From Pezicula radicicola (taxonomy: Eukaryota; Ascomycota; Leotiomycetes; Helotiales; Dermateaceae): a DNA stretch of 64,000 nucleotides. The position numbers and the translations under genes were made by a program. The notes beneath the pieces are model-generated. The model did no database searches. It worked only from the letters and a program-made list of their open reading frames with translations, and was not told the DNA's origin. Shown here piece by piece: positions 1 to 11,821 of the stretch. Location: assembly GCA_003008705.1 (NCBI GenBank), contig PDUO01000015.1:501290-565289 (forward strand), written 5' to 3'. Within the stretch, counting starts at the first letter, position 1; every line of letters starts with the position of its first letter.

Positions 1-2070
1 CTATCTGATCTTTAAGACTTAAATTCAATTACTAGCAGGGAGTGTGAAATATCTAAGTTTATTACTCTTTAACGACGAAGTCATTGTTAGCAGAGGGAAA
101 AGGGGGCGAAACAGCTCCTCTTACTATAAATTAACAACTATCTTCTATTGTCGGTAGAGGTAAGTTGGATAATCATTAATTAAACCTAAAATATTATGTT
201 CATTCGCAGCAAAGAGCGTGAAGTGGTTAACAACACTACAGATTACCTTAGCCATTGTTGGCAGAGAGTATGAAACGGTTATATTTATTAGTCCTTAAGA
301 GTAAGGTTTTATTACTGACAACTATAAGTTAAAATGGTAATCAATACTAAACTTAAAAGTTCACTTCTACCAGAGGTAAAGCAAAACATCATTTCACACA
401 CAGAGTAATCGTCGGATTCGCTTAAGCCCCTTATTAAGAGAATACGGGCGATTATTCCAGGAGTTCCCGAAGTTAACCCAGCGGTTATACTTCCCTCAAT
501 CTCAATATGCAACAATAATCTTCATCACTCTCGGTTTTATGTTGTACTACTGCTATAGTACGCCTTCCCGAAAACTATAAAATCTCATACTCATCTCCTA
601 CTTCATATTCTCCTAACAACGACGACTAATAGCAAGAGAGATATGAGCGAACGACATGATGGATTTTCCAAGGAGCTGTTGCCGCCATCTACTACCCTAA
701 TCCCTCTACCATCGTTCAAATTGACGGAGATAGGACGAAGGAGGAGTAAAATCAGACGGCGGAACCTCGTTGCGAAGGGTCTTTTTGCGGCGAGTGCGGG
801 CGTGGGTTGTTAGGTTGTTGTTTGTTGTCAGGGTGGTTGTGGGATAGGATGAAAGCATAGGATGAAAGCGGGTTGAGAAAATGAATGTAGAATTGTTTAG
901 AGTATAGCGACCTTAGGCGATGATGTCGGCAGTATTTTACAATTTCTTATTCAAAAAGGACTACTTAGCTTGTTTAGTATAATAGTAAAACTAACTATAT
1001 CTCCTCTAATAACACAAATGAAGCAATAATGACAGCACCTAGCTTTCAAAGAGGAATGCAAAAACCTTCATTGTGCAGCCTATGTGAAAGAAAGAAATTC
1101 AAGCGCTCTTTAACTTCTTTAAATCAACTATCCCAACTCGAAATTGAAGTATTGCCTTCAAAACATCCTTCAATTTAACCCAGGGATTTCCAGACATCAA
1201 AAATACTTCACCTTTCTCAAGACTTGCAAATCCACGGAATACACGACGACCTTGCCGCTCTTGCTCCCTTAAACACCCCTCAAAAAGTTTGTATCTTGCC
1301 TCCCTCTCAACCATCAAACTTCAAACTTCCTCCAACCACCAAAGCAAACTCTCCTTCCAATTGCAAAGAAACGATCGAAATTCCCTACATCAAACAGCAA
1401 GTCTAATCATGTTTCACCAAATCTGTACTTTAGCAGAGGGAAAACTTGTCGTAAACTAAGCTTGGGGTGTTAATAAACTTTTAATCAACCTCAAGACTCA
1501 TTTAGCTTCCTAACTCTTGTCATGGATCTTATCAAGTCCTTGCGCTGTATCACAGAACTACATGCAGTCTTTGTTTTTGGACTCCTTTTAGAATGCCTAG
1601 GTACGGAAATACAAAACTGAGTATCTGAGAACAGCGAATTCTTTAGCTGAGGCAGTGCAGGAGCAAGTAGGGTGAAGTTGGATAATCCCCTTCTAATGCT
1701 TTCGAAGTACTTCAAGCAATTCAATTTAAACTCTCCTATGCTATTAGAGTGGAAGAGCCAAGGCGGGGAATATATAGAGATAAAGTCACAGTATCATAAG
1801 GTCACGAAAGTTGAAAACTTCTGCTGGGGCTTTGGATCTGTCTCAATAGCTCAAACCCGCTCTCGAGCCGCTTATATTGCCCTATCAGAATAAAGAAAGG
1901 GGCTCTTGAGGAAGGTAGTAGCAGCAGCTACCTTGAACTATTGACTCGGTCTAAGAACCGCAAAGTCGAATTCCCACTCAGACGTCGTAGAGAACCCTTT
2001 TGTACCTCTGTCGAAGCCTTTTGGAAAGAATATCCCTAGCTAATTTAACGAACCCAGCACCATTCGCACT
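1..2070. other. AT-rich spacer with degenerate repeats, no gene recognised
   Basis: No reading frame here has convincing protein character. Roughly the first 330 bases contain a loosely repeated motif resembling GCAGAGAGTATGAAA, spaced about 50-60 bases apart (near 36, 90, 153, 211 and 261), with AT-rich filler between. It looks like a decayed tandem repeat. The rest is AT-rich with short open frames only. I see no RNA gene. Confidence 0.4.
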
Positions 2071-3029
2071 TCACCTAGCTCCAAATGCATCTACACCATC
2101 GAAAGTTCGTAGATTTCCACTGAATGTGCGTTGAGCTCGCTTCGGTGAATTCAAAAATAACCAAGGAGCTAAACAAAATACCAAAGTTAGAACAGTCACG
2201 CCATACAGTACCCATCTAACAGTACATACTACTTGCTTTGCCTTTATTTTCCAGAAAATCTTCTCGGTATTTTGGCTTGTCACCGTGAGAAGCATCTGGC
2301 TTGTCGCCCAATTCTTCTTTGAGTTCCGACTTGATTGCAACATCAACTCGGTAAGGGCTCCTTCCATTATTAGCCCGCAGGTTGAATGGATTTCGCTTGT
2401 GAAAACTCGCTCTCTTCTTGAATGGCCGTTTGCCGAAAAGCTGTCTCTCATGTGATTCAGGCTTGATGTTGGGAGCATTTCGAGGGGATGACTCTTCGCG
2501 TGGTTCCAGCTTGACGCAAATATTTGGTGCAGATGGTTCCGGATTGACACTGGGTGCATGTAGCTCCTGATTTATATGAACCTCCGAGTCAAGTTTGGGA
2601 TCTAAATTTGATCGGAACCGAATCGTTGTGTCCACGCTGATACTATGGAGAGGCGTCTGAGGCACTCTGACGGGAAAGTATAAATGTCTTGTTCCGCCAT
2701 ATGAAGAGATGCGGTGGAAGAGTTGGGTGATGCTGTCGTCGGCGCCCTGTAGGCGTCTGCGTGGGGTCTGTCGGGGGAAGTAGGGTTCGCTGCGATAGAA
2801 GGGTTTAAAGCTTTGTTCGGGACGGATTCGGGACCCTCTGGTGGCCGTCCAGTCTCGTTTGTCTCTGCGTTGCTGCAGCTTACGTTCAGCAGCAAGACTC
2901 CTAGAAGTCCAAAGACATCAGCATAAGGCTATTATTGTTTTTGTTCCACCTGATTATGGTGCCAGACGGGTATCTCTGTGTAGCCTCAACCAAATTAATA
3001 ATTGGGGCTTACAATTTGGTGGAATCCAT
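2071..3029 (-). CDS. Hypothetical basic protein, three exons
   Basis: I do not recognise this protein. The model is exon 1 3029-3013 (17 nt with the ATG), exon 2 2900-2230, exon 3 2168-2071, giving 261 aa. Exon 2 is open for about 670 nt but has no ATG in frame. A 17-nt upstream exon ending in a GTAAGC donor joins it in phase across a 112-nt intron with a TTCTAG acceptor. The second intron (61 nt) has GTATGT, a TTCTAAC branch and TTTAG. The protein is rich in Arg, Lys, Pro and Glu and looks disordered. It holds several V/I-K-x-E/P segments that resemble SUMO acceptor sites. No membrane segment remains once the intron is removed. Function unknown; the gene model is moderately supported by splice phase only. 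Confidence 0.5.
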
Positions 3030-3390
3030 ATCGCTTGGTTGAGGATAGTGAGTGCAAGACGTAGCAACTATCGATAGTGAGAATATGCAGTTGACGATCG
3101 ATGATAGCAAGTGAAAGATGTTATAGTTGTAGTTGGTATGATGCAGCTGAAGCAGGATAGGTCTTATAGTGAGAAGAAGCTCTAGGGGAGAGCTAACAAC
3201 ATAGGAAGGGGCGACTCACCCATTACTACCGAAACAGGGAAAACTAAGGCATGTAAAATAAAGCAGTGTTTTTATATCTGCCCGTCAAAGGTTCTATTTC
3301 CATATCCCCGTGACCTCTGATAGAAAGCTTTCTATGCTGACCGGAAGCTTAAGAAGCCGAACGCCTATTGTACAGTGTAATGCAAATTCA
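3030..3390. other. Spacer between two minus-strand genes
   Basis: About 360 bases of AT-rich DNA between the start of the hypothetical gene and the stop codon of RPN11. It must hold the promoter of the former and the 3' end of the latter. No distinct motif seen. Confidence 0.4.
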
Positions 3391-4543
3391 TTATAGTTCT
3401 TCCTCGATATCCATGATATCTCCGTTTGCATGTCCATTTGCACCAAATTTCTCTTTTGGTGCAGAGGCTTCTTTATCAATCATTTGCCTCGAAACAGATA
3501 CAATATTGTCCTCAATAAGCTGCTGTCCGACATCTTCCAAGTGCTTCTTTGGATCAACCTTTCCAACATATCTGGTCTTCAGCTGGTCTTTCGTCAACTC
3601 CGTCTCTTCCTTTACGCGCTTTTCGTATCCTTCGGCGAGCCCTACTAGCTTTTGCAACCGCTCCGAGTTGCGTGTTCCCTCAATCCGGAAATCATCCATT
3701 TGCAGACCCTCAGTCCATACATGCTTGTGTAGGTTCATCAACATGTTCTCCTCTAAAGCAGTCTTGCGGTAGTTGATTCCTATACTGTAGTAATGGCGAT
3801 TGAGGCCGTGAATGAGTGCTTGGATAGAGGGCTTGTTGAGATGGCCCAAGTTAGATGTACTTTGGCGAGGCTCTTGACCGAGCATAAGCGACTGTGGATT
3901 GATGAGTCGGAAAGCATCAATAACGACCTTTCCCTTGACGGATTGGATAGGATCAACAACAACGGCAACAGCGCGAGGCGTTAATTGTTCAAAGGATTGC
4001 TGCGTATTGATATCAACAGAGGAGAGCCAGCAACCGAACCCGGGATGCGAATGGTACCAGCCAACAACGGTTTCCGGTCTGCGCAGAGATAGAAGTCAGC
4101 TTTATTCGTCTCTCAGGTGATGTCGGCAATGCTCACCGTCCTGTTTGTCTCAACATATCCATCATCTTGGTCTGAAAAACAGGGTCCACTGCTTCGACAC
4201 TAACGCCTGTACCACTCTGCGGCATTGCAAAGACATCCACCACCCTCACAGTAAAGTCGTCCACAAACTCTCCCAGCATCAAACCCATAACTTCCATAGG
4301 TACTCCAGCTCGTCCATGTCGAAGCATTTTCAGCAGCGCGAGGGAGGATATGTAAACGGTCTCAGAGTTATCGATAAGATTTGTGTTGTCCTAGATCCGT
4401 TAAATAAGCCGAAGTCCCATCAATGCCATCAATGAATTCTACGATAGAGATAGTAGGGCATAGAAGCTTACAGATCCAGGAGCAGCACTGTTGAGACCCC
4501 CCATACCTCCTGCCGACGCCAACATGCGATTTAACCTATCCAT
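3391..4543 (-). CDS. RPN11: 26S proteasome regulatory subunit Rpn11 (JAMM deubiquitinase)
   Basis: Zinc metalloprotease of the proteasome lid that cuts ubiquitin chains from substrates as they enter the 26S proteasome. Exons are 4543-4472, 4390-4137 and 4078-3391, giving 337 aa; both introns have GT/AG ends and correct phase. The JAMM/MPN+ motif is complete: H118-S-H120 followed by seven residues, S128 and D131, with the family-typical [10 protein letters not shown] segment and the partner Glu upstream. The N-terminus [13 protein letters not shown] matches the usual Rpn11 start. The C-terminal part with the [16 protein letters not shown] region is also present. Divergent from the histone deacetylase gene, with 574 bases shared between the start codons. 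Length is slightly above yeast Rpn11, as is usual in filamentous fungi. Confidence 0.97.
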
Positions 4544-5117
4544 GACGGGAAAGTTCTTTTGTTTATTGCTTGGAGATGGTACTGCTGGTATTTAAATGAA
4601 GTGGGTTGAGTTCAAGCTTGTTGTCCAGAGTTCAGACGTTGTTTAGAGCTTCCCCAAGGCAGCTCCAGACGCGAAGTCAAGCCCAGAGCTTTAGCGTTCC
4701 ACCAACATCATGTGATCTCAGCCTCGCATTCAGCCTCGCGTATTGCGCCAGGAGATCCTACATATATGTTCACGCAATTAAGCAGTTGTGCATTATTTTA
4801 GTATACTGCTATAGTAAAAAGTAGATCTTCTTAGTACTCTGATAATAGTTGTTGAAAATAGCATGTTCATCATCTCAGCTTCGACTTGAAAAGAGGAGGC
4901 TGGGGTTCTGATCTTTTGGGGATGGCTCGGCTATCAGCAGTGCAAGCTCCCAAGATTCGAGAATCGTCGCTCCCCTCCAACAACAGCATCTTCCACTCAA
5001 GCATACCCAGCACCTCTCTAATCGACTCGACTCCCCTTTGCAGGCACAGCTGAGACTGTTTATATAGAAAGCAGTCCTCCCTACAATTCTTCTCGCATTG
5101 GTTACAACAGATACAAA
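4544..5117. promoter_or_regulatory. Shared intergenic promoter region of RPN11 and rpdA
   Basis: The 574-base gap lies between two divergent start codons, so it must contain both promoters and both 5' leaders. No TATA box at a convincing distance and no named proteasome control element was recognised. The part next to rpdA is pyrimidine-rich (CTCCCCTTTGC, TCTCTAATC), as is common near fungal transcription starts. Confidence 0.5.
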
Positions 5118-7233
5118 ATGACCTCCAACGCAATTGGCCCCCCCATCGGCGAGCCTGCGACAAATGGTTCAACCAGGAAGAATAGGGTCGCATACTTCTA
5201 CGACTCTGATGTTGGAAATTATGCATATGTTGCAGGTCATCCTATGAAGCCGCATCGTATACGATTGGCACACAGCTTGATTATGAACTATGGGGTCTAC
5301 AAGAAGATGGAAATCTATGTAAGTCCAAAAGAGCTTCTTGATCTTTTCTTTACATATACTCGCCACTTCTGTCCACATGAGCCTTTCGCCTTACTTTATT
5401 CTCTCAAGCACTGCTGACTCTCTACCTGTAGCGCGCAAAACCGGCTACGCGCCACGAGATGACCCAATTTCACACTGATGAGTACATCGAATTTCTTCAG
5501 AAGGTCACACCGGACAACATGGAGAACTTCTCCAAGGAGCAAGGCAAATACAACGTCGGTGATGATTGTCCTGTCTTTGACGGACTGTTCGAGTTTTGCG
5601 GCATTAGTGCTGGGGGGAGTATGGAGGGCGCAGCTCGATTGAACAGAGGCAAATGCGATATTGCGGTCAATTGGGCTGGTGGTCTTCATCACGCGAAGAA
5701 GAGCGAGGCCAGTGGCTTCTGTTATGTCAATGGTAAGTCTCTGCGCGTAGTAAGAGATACGTACCACGACTGACTGTAGATCAGACATCGTTCTCGGCAT
5801 AATCGAACTGCTTCGTTTCAAAAAGCGGGTTCTCTACATCGACATCGACGTACATCACGGTGATGGTGTCGAAGAAGCTTTCTATACCACTGACAGAGTC
5901 ATGACAGTCTCGTTCCACAAGTATGGGGAATACTTCCCGGGAACTGGCGAGCTTCGTGATATTGGTGTCGGCCCAGGGAAAAACTATGCTGTTAACTTCC
6001 CACTCCGTGATGGCATCGATGATACTACATACAAGTCTATCTTTGAGCCGGTGATCCAAAGTGTCATGGACTATTACCAACCGGAGGCCATTGTCCTTCA
6101 ATGTGGCGGTGACAGTTTATCTGGCGACAGACTCGGGTGCTTCAACCTAAGCATGAGAGGTCACGCAAACTGTGTTGCCTTCGTGAAAAGCTTTGGTCTA
6201 CCAACGCTAGTACTTGGCGGTGGCGGGTATACTATGAGGAACGTAGCTCGCACCTGGGCATATGAGACTGGTGTTCTGGTTGGACAGACGATGGATCACG
6301 TTCTTCCATTCAATGAGTATTACGAGGTATGAGATGTGTTTCTATTCAAGGTTCCAAGCTAATTTGATACAGTATTATGGACCTGACTACGAGCTCGACG
6401 TCCGCGCATCCAATATGGACAATGCCAACTCCAAAGATTATCTCGAAAAGATCAAAGTTCAGGTCATTGAGAACCTGAAGAAAACAGCTCATGCTCCGTC
6501 TGTACAGATGACTGATATTCCGCGAACTACTATTATGGGTGGAACTGAAGAAGATGACGCCGAAATGGATGACCAGGACCAGGATGAGAACCCAGATGTT
6601 CGCATGACACAGCGCAGATGGGATGCGCAAGTCACCCGAGATGATGAGCTGGACGAGAGTGACGACGAAGAAGAGAACCGGGCAAATGGTGTTCATGCAC
6701 AAAACGGAGTGCCTAAAAGGCGCAATATTATGGACTACCAAAATGCGAACGCAGCTGCTTCGGACGTCGATATGGATAGTGGCATGGCAACTCCAGATGT
6801 GCCCCCAGAAGTCGACGATGCAGTCACCGCTATGGCCATAGAGGCCAATGCCGAAGTCAACGCAGAAGTCATGGAACAAAAGACCCTCGACGTAGCTGCG
6901 GTTGAAGCTGGCGAAGCCGGCCCATCTAATGCCCCGTCACGCGCTCACTCACCGAAGCCTATCAAGGTTGATCAGGAGGGTGATGTTGATATGGCAGAAC
7001 CTGTAGCGGAGACCGTGCAAGAAATTGCTCCCGAAGCACCATCTCCAGCCGCAGTTGTGCCTGCAACTGTACCGGAAGCCTCGATACCCAGCCCCAAACC
7101 GGAACCGATCCCCGCCACTATTCCACAAGACGAACCTACCGTAAAAGAAGAGGTACAAGCCGTAGTTCAAGATGAGCAGGTCGTTGCAGAAGCGCCGACG
7201 GAGCCTACTCCGCAAGTCCAGCCTCAACCGTAA
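5118..7233 (+). CDS. rpdA: Class I histone deacetylase, RpdA/Rpd3 type
   Basis: Zinc-dependent lysine deacetylase, catalytic subunit of Sin3/Rpd3-type repressor complexes in the nucleus. Exons are 5118-5318, 5432-5732, 5785-6326 and 6373-7233 (634 aa), all in phase. The catalytic core is intact: [21 protein letters not shown] with the paired histidines near 153-154, the zinc ligands in [14 protein letters not shown], the [12 protein letters not shown] loop and [16 protein letters not shown]. After about residue 410 there is a 200-residue tail rich in Glu, Asp, Pro and Ala with short basic patches. Filamentous fungi carry such a tail on RpdA, while yeast Rpd3 (about 433 aa) has only a short one; experiments in Aspergillus have shown the tail is needed. 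The tail includes many repeated EV/PE/EA pairs. Divergent from RPN11. Confidence 0.96.
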
Positions 7234-7971
7234 CCTTGTGCTTAGAAATTGCAATATCAAAGCAGTGCCATAAGTTTGGACTCTGCTCTCAACCCGCGGA
7301 CTATGAGAGAGTTACCTTATTCAACTATACCGCGTAATCTATTCAAAGGTTTCTCTTCTGCAAAGCTCATCCGCTGGTTTTGAGTCTGAGCGAGCAATTA
7401 TCTGGACTTTCTGCAACTTTACGAATTTACACGATACTTACTTCGATTTACAGGCCGATTATTTGGCGCGCATAAAAGGAGGGGCGAATATTCGAGCAGG
7501 GCGTCCACGGCGTTTAAGGGAGTGTAACAGGACGTCACTCTGCGAGTATACTGGGATGAAGTGTTTTCTCTCATCATGGTCGAAGTGATAATACGCATAG
7601 CATACCTATGTACTCTAAGAATAGAACCAATTTTGATATCTGAAGCCAATGCGTACATGTGCTTTGTGAATGAAGGTGAAGAAGGTATTTTCTAGCTTGG
7701 TCTTGTTAAGCTGACATATAATTAATGCCTATGTGGTAATTGGATTGCAGTGTCCCTTTTCCCTTACCCATTCCTTAAGTTCCATTTTATTGCCTTGGTG
7801 CCTCAGGAATTTATAAAATTCCATCGTGGGCCAAAAACTCGCTTAGATTAGGGCTGCTTTCAATTCGCAGCCAAACTTTTCGATCGCGACGACCAGCATC
7901 AACTCCGACAAATACAGCGACGAAGCATCCATCTTTGAACTAAACGACAGTGTCAAAGACAAATCTTCGAA
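7234..7971. other. Spacer with promoter of the ribosomal protein gene
   Basis: Contains the 3' region of rpdA and the promoter of the L23 gene. A TATAAAA is seen at 7812-7818 and a TTAGGGCT at 7848-7855, about 117 bases before the ATG. The remainder is AT-rich without recognised genes. Confidence 0.5.
7848..7855. promoter_or_regulatory. Possible ribosomal-protein promoter element (AGCCCTAA)
   Basis: TTAGGGCT, read as AGCCCTAA on the other strand, lies upstream of the L23 gene. Telomere-repeat-like CCCTAA boxes are known in ribosomal protein promoters of several ascomycetes and are bound by Tbf1-type factors. The link here is inference from sequence and location only. Confidence 0.3.
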
Positions 7972-8789
7972 ATGGCCAAGATCTCGTAGGTTCCCCCAAT
8001 TCGAATTTCAGCTGGAGCCGTTGAATTGCGCCCAGTGCTCTCGCGCAAGCATCCACGAAGTTGAAGCTGACGAAAATTCCCTACAGACGTGGTGCCCCCG
8101 GTGGCAAGCTCAAGATGACCCTCGGTCTTCCAGTGTACGTTTCCGCATTTACGAAAATTTCTATACCATCGAAATAGCAAAGGAGGGGGGTACTGATGAA
8201 GGATGAATAGTGGCGCCGTCATGAACTGCTGCGACAACTCCGGCGCACGAAACTTGTACATCATCTCCGTTAAGGGTATTGGTGCTCGTCTCAACAGACT
8301 TCCAGCTGGTGGTGTTGGAGATATGGTTATGGCCACCGTCAAGAAAGGAAAGCCCGAACTCCGAAAGAAGGTCATGCCAGCAGTTATCGTTCGCCAGAGC
8401 AAGCCATGGAGACGCACAGATGGCGTCTTCTTGTACTTCGAGGACAACGCAGGTGTTGTGAGTACCACATTTTCTTTGGGGACATCGATCAAGAGCGGCT
8501 GGGTTGGAAGTTTGTAGAGAGGAATGTGAAAAAGATGGGAATGGGAGGATACTTGGGGAATTTGACAGCCGGCTCAGGACGGATCTTGGGAATACGGAGA
8601 ATAAATCGCTAACGGGCTTTTTCAACAGATTGTCAACCCAAAGGGAGAGATGAAGGGATCAGCTATCACTGGACCAGTCGGAAAGGAGGCTGCTGAGCTC
8701 TGGCCAGTAAGTCTTGTTCTACTACTGTCATGAAGGGTTGCACTAACAAAATTCAGCGTATTGCCAGCAACTCTGGTGTCGTCATGTAA
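7972..8789 (+). CDS. RPL23: 60S ribosomal protein L23 (uL14)
   Basis: Structural protein of the large ribosomal subunit, near the subunit interface and the factor-binding site. Five exons: 7972-7985, 8087-8134, 8211-8457, 8629-8706 and 8757-8789, giving 139 aa, the normal length in filamentous fungi. The first exon is only 14 nt (MAKIS), and all phases join correctly. Highly conserved uL14 segments are intact, including [73 protein letters not shown] and the C-terminal ASNSGVVM. Intron-rich organisation is usual for ribosomal protein genes in these fungi, and introns here are 52-171 nt. Confidence 0.97.
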
Positions 8790-9767
8790 ATGGGTTGTCT
8801 CTTTCGGGGTTGGGGAAACGGTTGCATTGCTTTACATCAGTTTGTAGCGATCACAATGAATGATTGCCATCAGACGACTCGGAGTTTCACACATGTTATA
8901 TCCAGCGTTCACGACATTGACTTCGACCGCAATGCATATTTGACACTAAGGGAATTAAGGGTTCTTAGTTCTGTGGAAGGAAATTGGTGGGATGATACTG
9001 GTTGCGGGCAAGTGCCGGAGCTTGTGCCTGGATAAAGAGCAATGACATGCCGTTGAATTACAGCCTTCTCGAATATCCACTACCATGTCTGTGCCAAAGA
9101 CAACATCTCTGAATACCGGCAAACCTTTTGTTGCCTCCCACTCCTTCAAGCCATCCAGATCGGAACGTGCCATTCCTTGCATGGAGTTTATACCCCATAT
9201 TATAGCACTCCTCCACTTTCAGCTCGCTTCGCACTGAATTCGAAGGTCAAAGGCCGTCTTGGCATCTTGGCGATCAAGTTACCTGGTTTATCGTCGGCAC
9301 CTCTTCCACAAGCATTGTTTTCCTCTCTTCCTCCTTCCTCAAGGATTAATTACTCCGCAGCAACACATGGGCTAATACGATAGTGCAGTGATGTCTCGTC
9401 CAATCGTCAAGATGTTTCGTTCCACGAGGATAAATCTTTACGAATTCATGCACGTGCCTTGACTTCAGCTCAGATGCTGGAGAACCAAGAAGGGAGTCTG
9501 GGGCGTGCTCAATATTCTGCAGGTCCCGCTCTTGGGTCCTGGCATGCATCCTCCAAATCGGAAGACAACGATCTACCGGCAAAATCACCAGTGAGTAAAG
9601 AGGATATATTGTACCGTAGGTCCACGAGGCAAGCTACATTCCTCTTTTGGTTTCATCTCCGAATAATTCTCACACCATATAAAGAAGAGAATTTCCCATA
9701 TTCAGGACGATAGCTTACCCTGCCATCCCTCTCGATATTCAATCAGTCAATTCAGAAATCAGAGGCA
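8790..9767. other. Intergenic, no gene recognised
   Basis: About 980 bases with short open frames that show no domain and no codon-use support. It holds the 3' region of RPL23 and the promoter of the secreted hydrolase. A TATATTG and a CATATAAAGAAG segment (around 9603 and 9672) lie upstream of the next gene; the second is within 100 bases of its ATG. Confidence 0.4.
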
Positions 9768-11190
9768 ATGTCTTCAGTCAAGTCCCTTCTATTTAGCCTT
9801 GCGGCGGCTACTCTCGCTACATCCAGTGCAGCAGCCGCTACATCTGGAGAATTCTCCATCTTGACCATGAACGTTGCTGGTCTGCCCGCAATATTCAACT
9901 CCAACGATGTTACTGGAGACAAAGCTACCAATGCTGGAACCATCGGCACTTACTTTGCTGAGTACGACTATGATGTTATCCACGTTCAAGAGGTATGCCC
10001 AAATAATTTGAACAATTGGATCCCACACTAAGTACTGGTATAGGATTTCAACTACCATGCCTATATCTATGCCACGGACGACCACCCTTACCGCACAGCA
10101 ACATCAGGTGGTGCAGCCATTGGTAGTGGTCTTAACACTTTAGCGAACATTGACTGGATTGACTTCTCCCGCACGAAGTGGGATACGTGCTCTGATGCTT
10201 CTGGGAGTGACTGCTTGACTCCCAAGGGATTCACATTCATGCGAGGAATCATCTCAGAAGGAGTCTACATTGATTTCTACAACCTCCATGCCGATGCAGG
10301 GTTTGTTATCACTCTTCATTTGGTCAGAATCAGTGTACCTAACTCTTGCTAGCACCGAAGACGGAGACGAAACAGCCCGCAAAGCCAATCTCCAACAAGT
10401 CGCTGACTACATCGACACCTGGTCAATTGGAAACGCCGTCATGATATTCGGAGACACCAACTCGCGCTACACCCGTACAGACGACGGCATTACCATTTTC
10501 CGCACCCAGAATGGCATGACCGATGTCTATGTCGAGCTTGAGGACGGTGGTGTTGAGCCAACCGTCGAAACTCTCTGCGACAACCCATCCCTCGTCAATA
10601 CCTGTGAGACCGTCGACAAAGTTTTCTACCGAGGCTCTGACGCCCTAACTCTTTCTGCTACATATTTCAACTACGAATCTTCCAAGTTCCTCCAATCCGA
10701 TGGATCTGTTCTCAGCGATCACAACCCAATAACCGTTAACCTCACCTGGACCGTCAGTGATTCCCTCCGTCAAAGTGGTTTCTGGGGTGGACCACACGGA
10801 ACCTGGTTCAACGACCTGGAATCCATTCCTGCCTCTCCAAAAGCCTCAGTCCTCACCTTTGCAGGCGGTAACCGTCTTGACTCAGTAGCTATTACCCTTA
10901 CAGACGGCACAACTTTCAGTCATGGTGGAACAGGCGGTACCGCTGTCTCTCTAACTCTCGGTTCGACTGAATACTGGACTGAAGCCGAACTTTGCGAGGA
11001 CAAATATAACGATGAGACTCGCAACTTTTATATCCTGGCTACTACTTCTGCGGGTAATACTTTGAGTGCTGGGAAGACTACTTCTGACTGTGCTACTTTT
11101 ACGGCGCCTGATGGGTGGCAGATTGTTGGGTTTATGGGCCAGGATGGTGATGAGATGGATCAGTTGGCTTTTATTTATGCACCGCAGTAA
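9768..11190 (+). CDS. Secreted endonuclease/exonuclease/phosphatase-family protein with jacalin-like lectin tail
   Basis: Exons 9768-9992, 10044-10300 and 10353-11190 encode 439 aa. The first 24 or so residues form a signal peptide (hydrophobic SLLFSLAAATLA, Ala-rich cleavage zone). The EEP fold motifs are in order: LTMNVAGLP, the metal-binding Glu in HVQE (residue 75), FGDTNSR and the closing SDHNPI. EEP enzymes hydrolyse phosphodiester or phosphomonoester bonds, for example in DNA, inositol phosphates or sphingomyelin; the substrate cannot be told from sequence. From about residue 300 the protein changes to a Gly/Thr-rich beta repeat (SGFWGGPHGTWFND, VSLTLGSTEYWTEAELC, GFMGQDGDEMDQLAFIYAPQ) typical of jacalin-related lectins. 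A role in acting on a sugar-coated surface outside the cell is inference. Confidence 0.85.
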
Positions 11191-11821
11191 GTGGTTTGAT
11201 GAGTTTATGTCAGTGGTGTATTTTAGAGGGAGGTTTGGGAGGAGGATGGAAATGATGATTACGATGGTATATGAATCGGGGAGAATTTTTTTGGAAAAGG
11301 TGGTTTGGTGGTTGGATTGGTTTCACTTCTTACTTGGCTTGGAGACAACTTTTCTTTTGTTAGTATGTATATATGGTTCGTGGCATTGGATATGCGGGAA
11401 CTTTACTAAAGTAATTCTTGTAGATAATTTAGTATGTAATTTATCAACGGATAGTATTGAATAATTCTTTAATTTGGTTGTGATTAGCTGAAGTAAGCTC
11501 CTTCTCAATCATCGAGCCATATCCAACTACTCAGCCAAAGATCTTCAGAATCCAGATATCTTCTAATGTAAGGGAGGAAACAAGAGCACCAGCTTTGAGC
11601 ACATATGTACTGTATAGCTTAAGAATCTAAAACGGAGCTACATTATGTTTTGGTTCAACCAAGGTCCCAGGAACAACTGAAGCAAACAGTTAGTATGGTT
11701 CTCGGTGGCTAGAAATGCTTATACTAGGCTCCCTGCCATCGCAAGCGTTGCGAGGAACTAGAAAGAAATTGGAATAAGTGTATAGTGGTAGTTGTGAATC
11801 AACTCCCATAACTTTCAGTTC
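11191..11821. other. Intergenic between convergent genes
   Basis: About 630 bases shared as 3' regions of the secreted hydrolase and the transporter. AT-rich, G/T-rich on the first half of the plus strand; no gene or RNA recognised. Confidence 0.4.

Noticed and set aside
2071..2559. Separate membrane protein in the second minus-strand frame (hydrophobic stretch near 2180-2230)
   Set aside because: The hydrophobic residues are coded by what reads as an intron (GTATGT, TTCTAAC, TTTAG) of the hypothetical gene.
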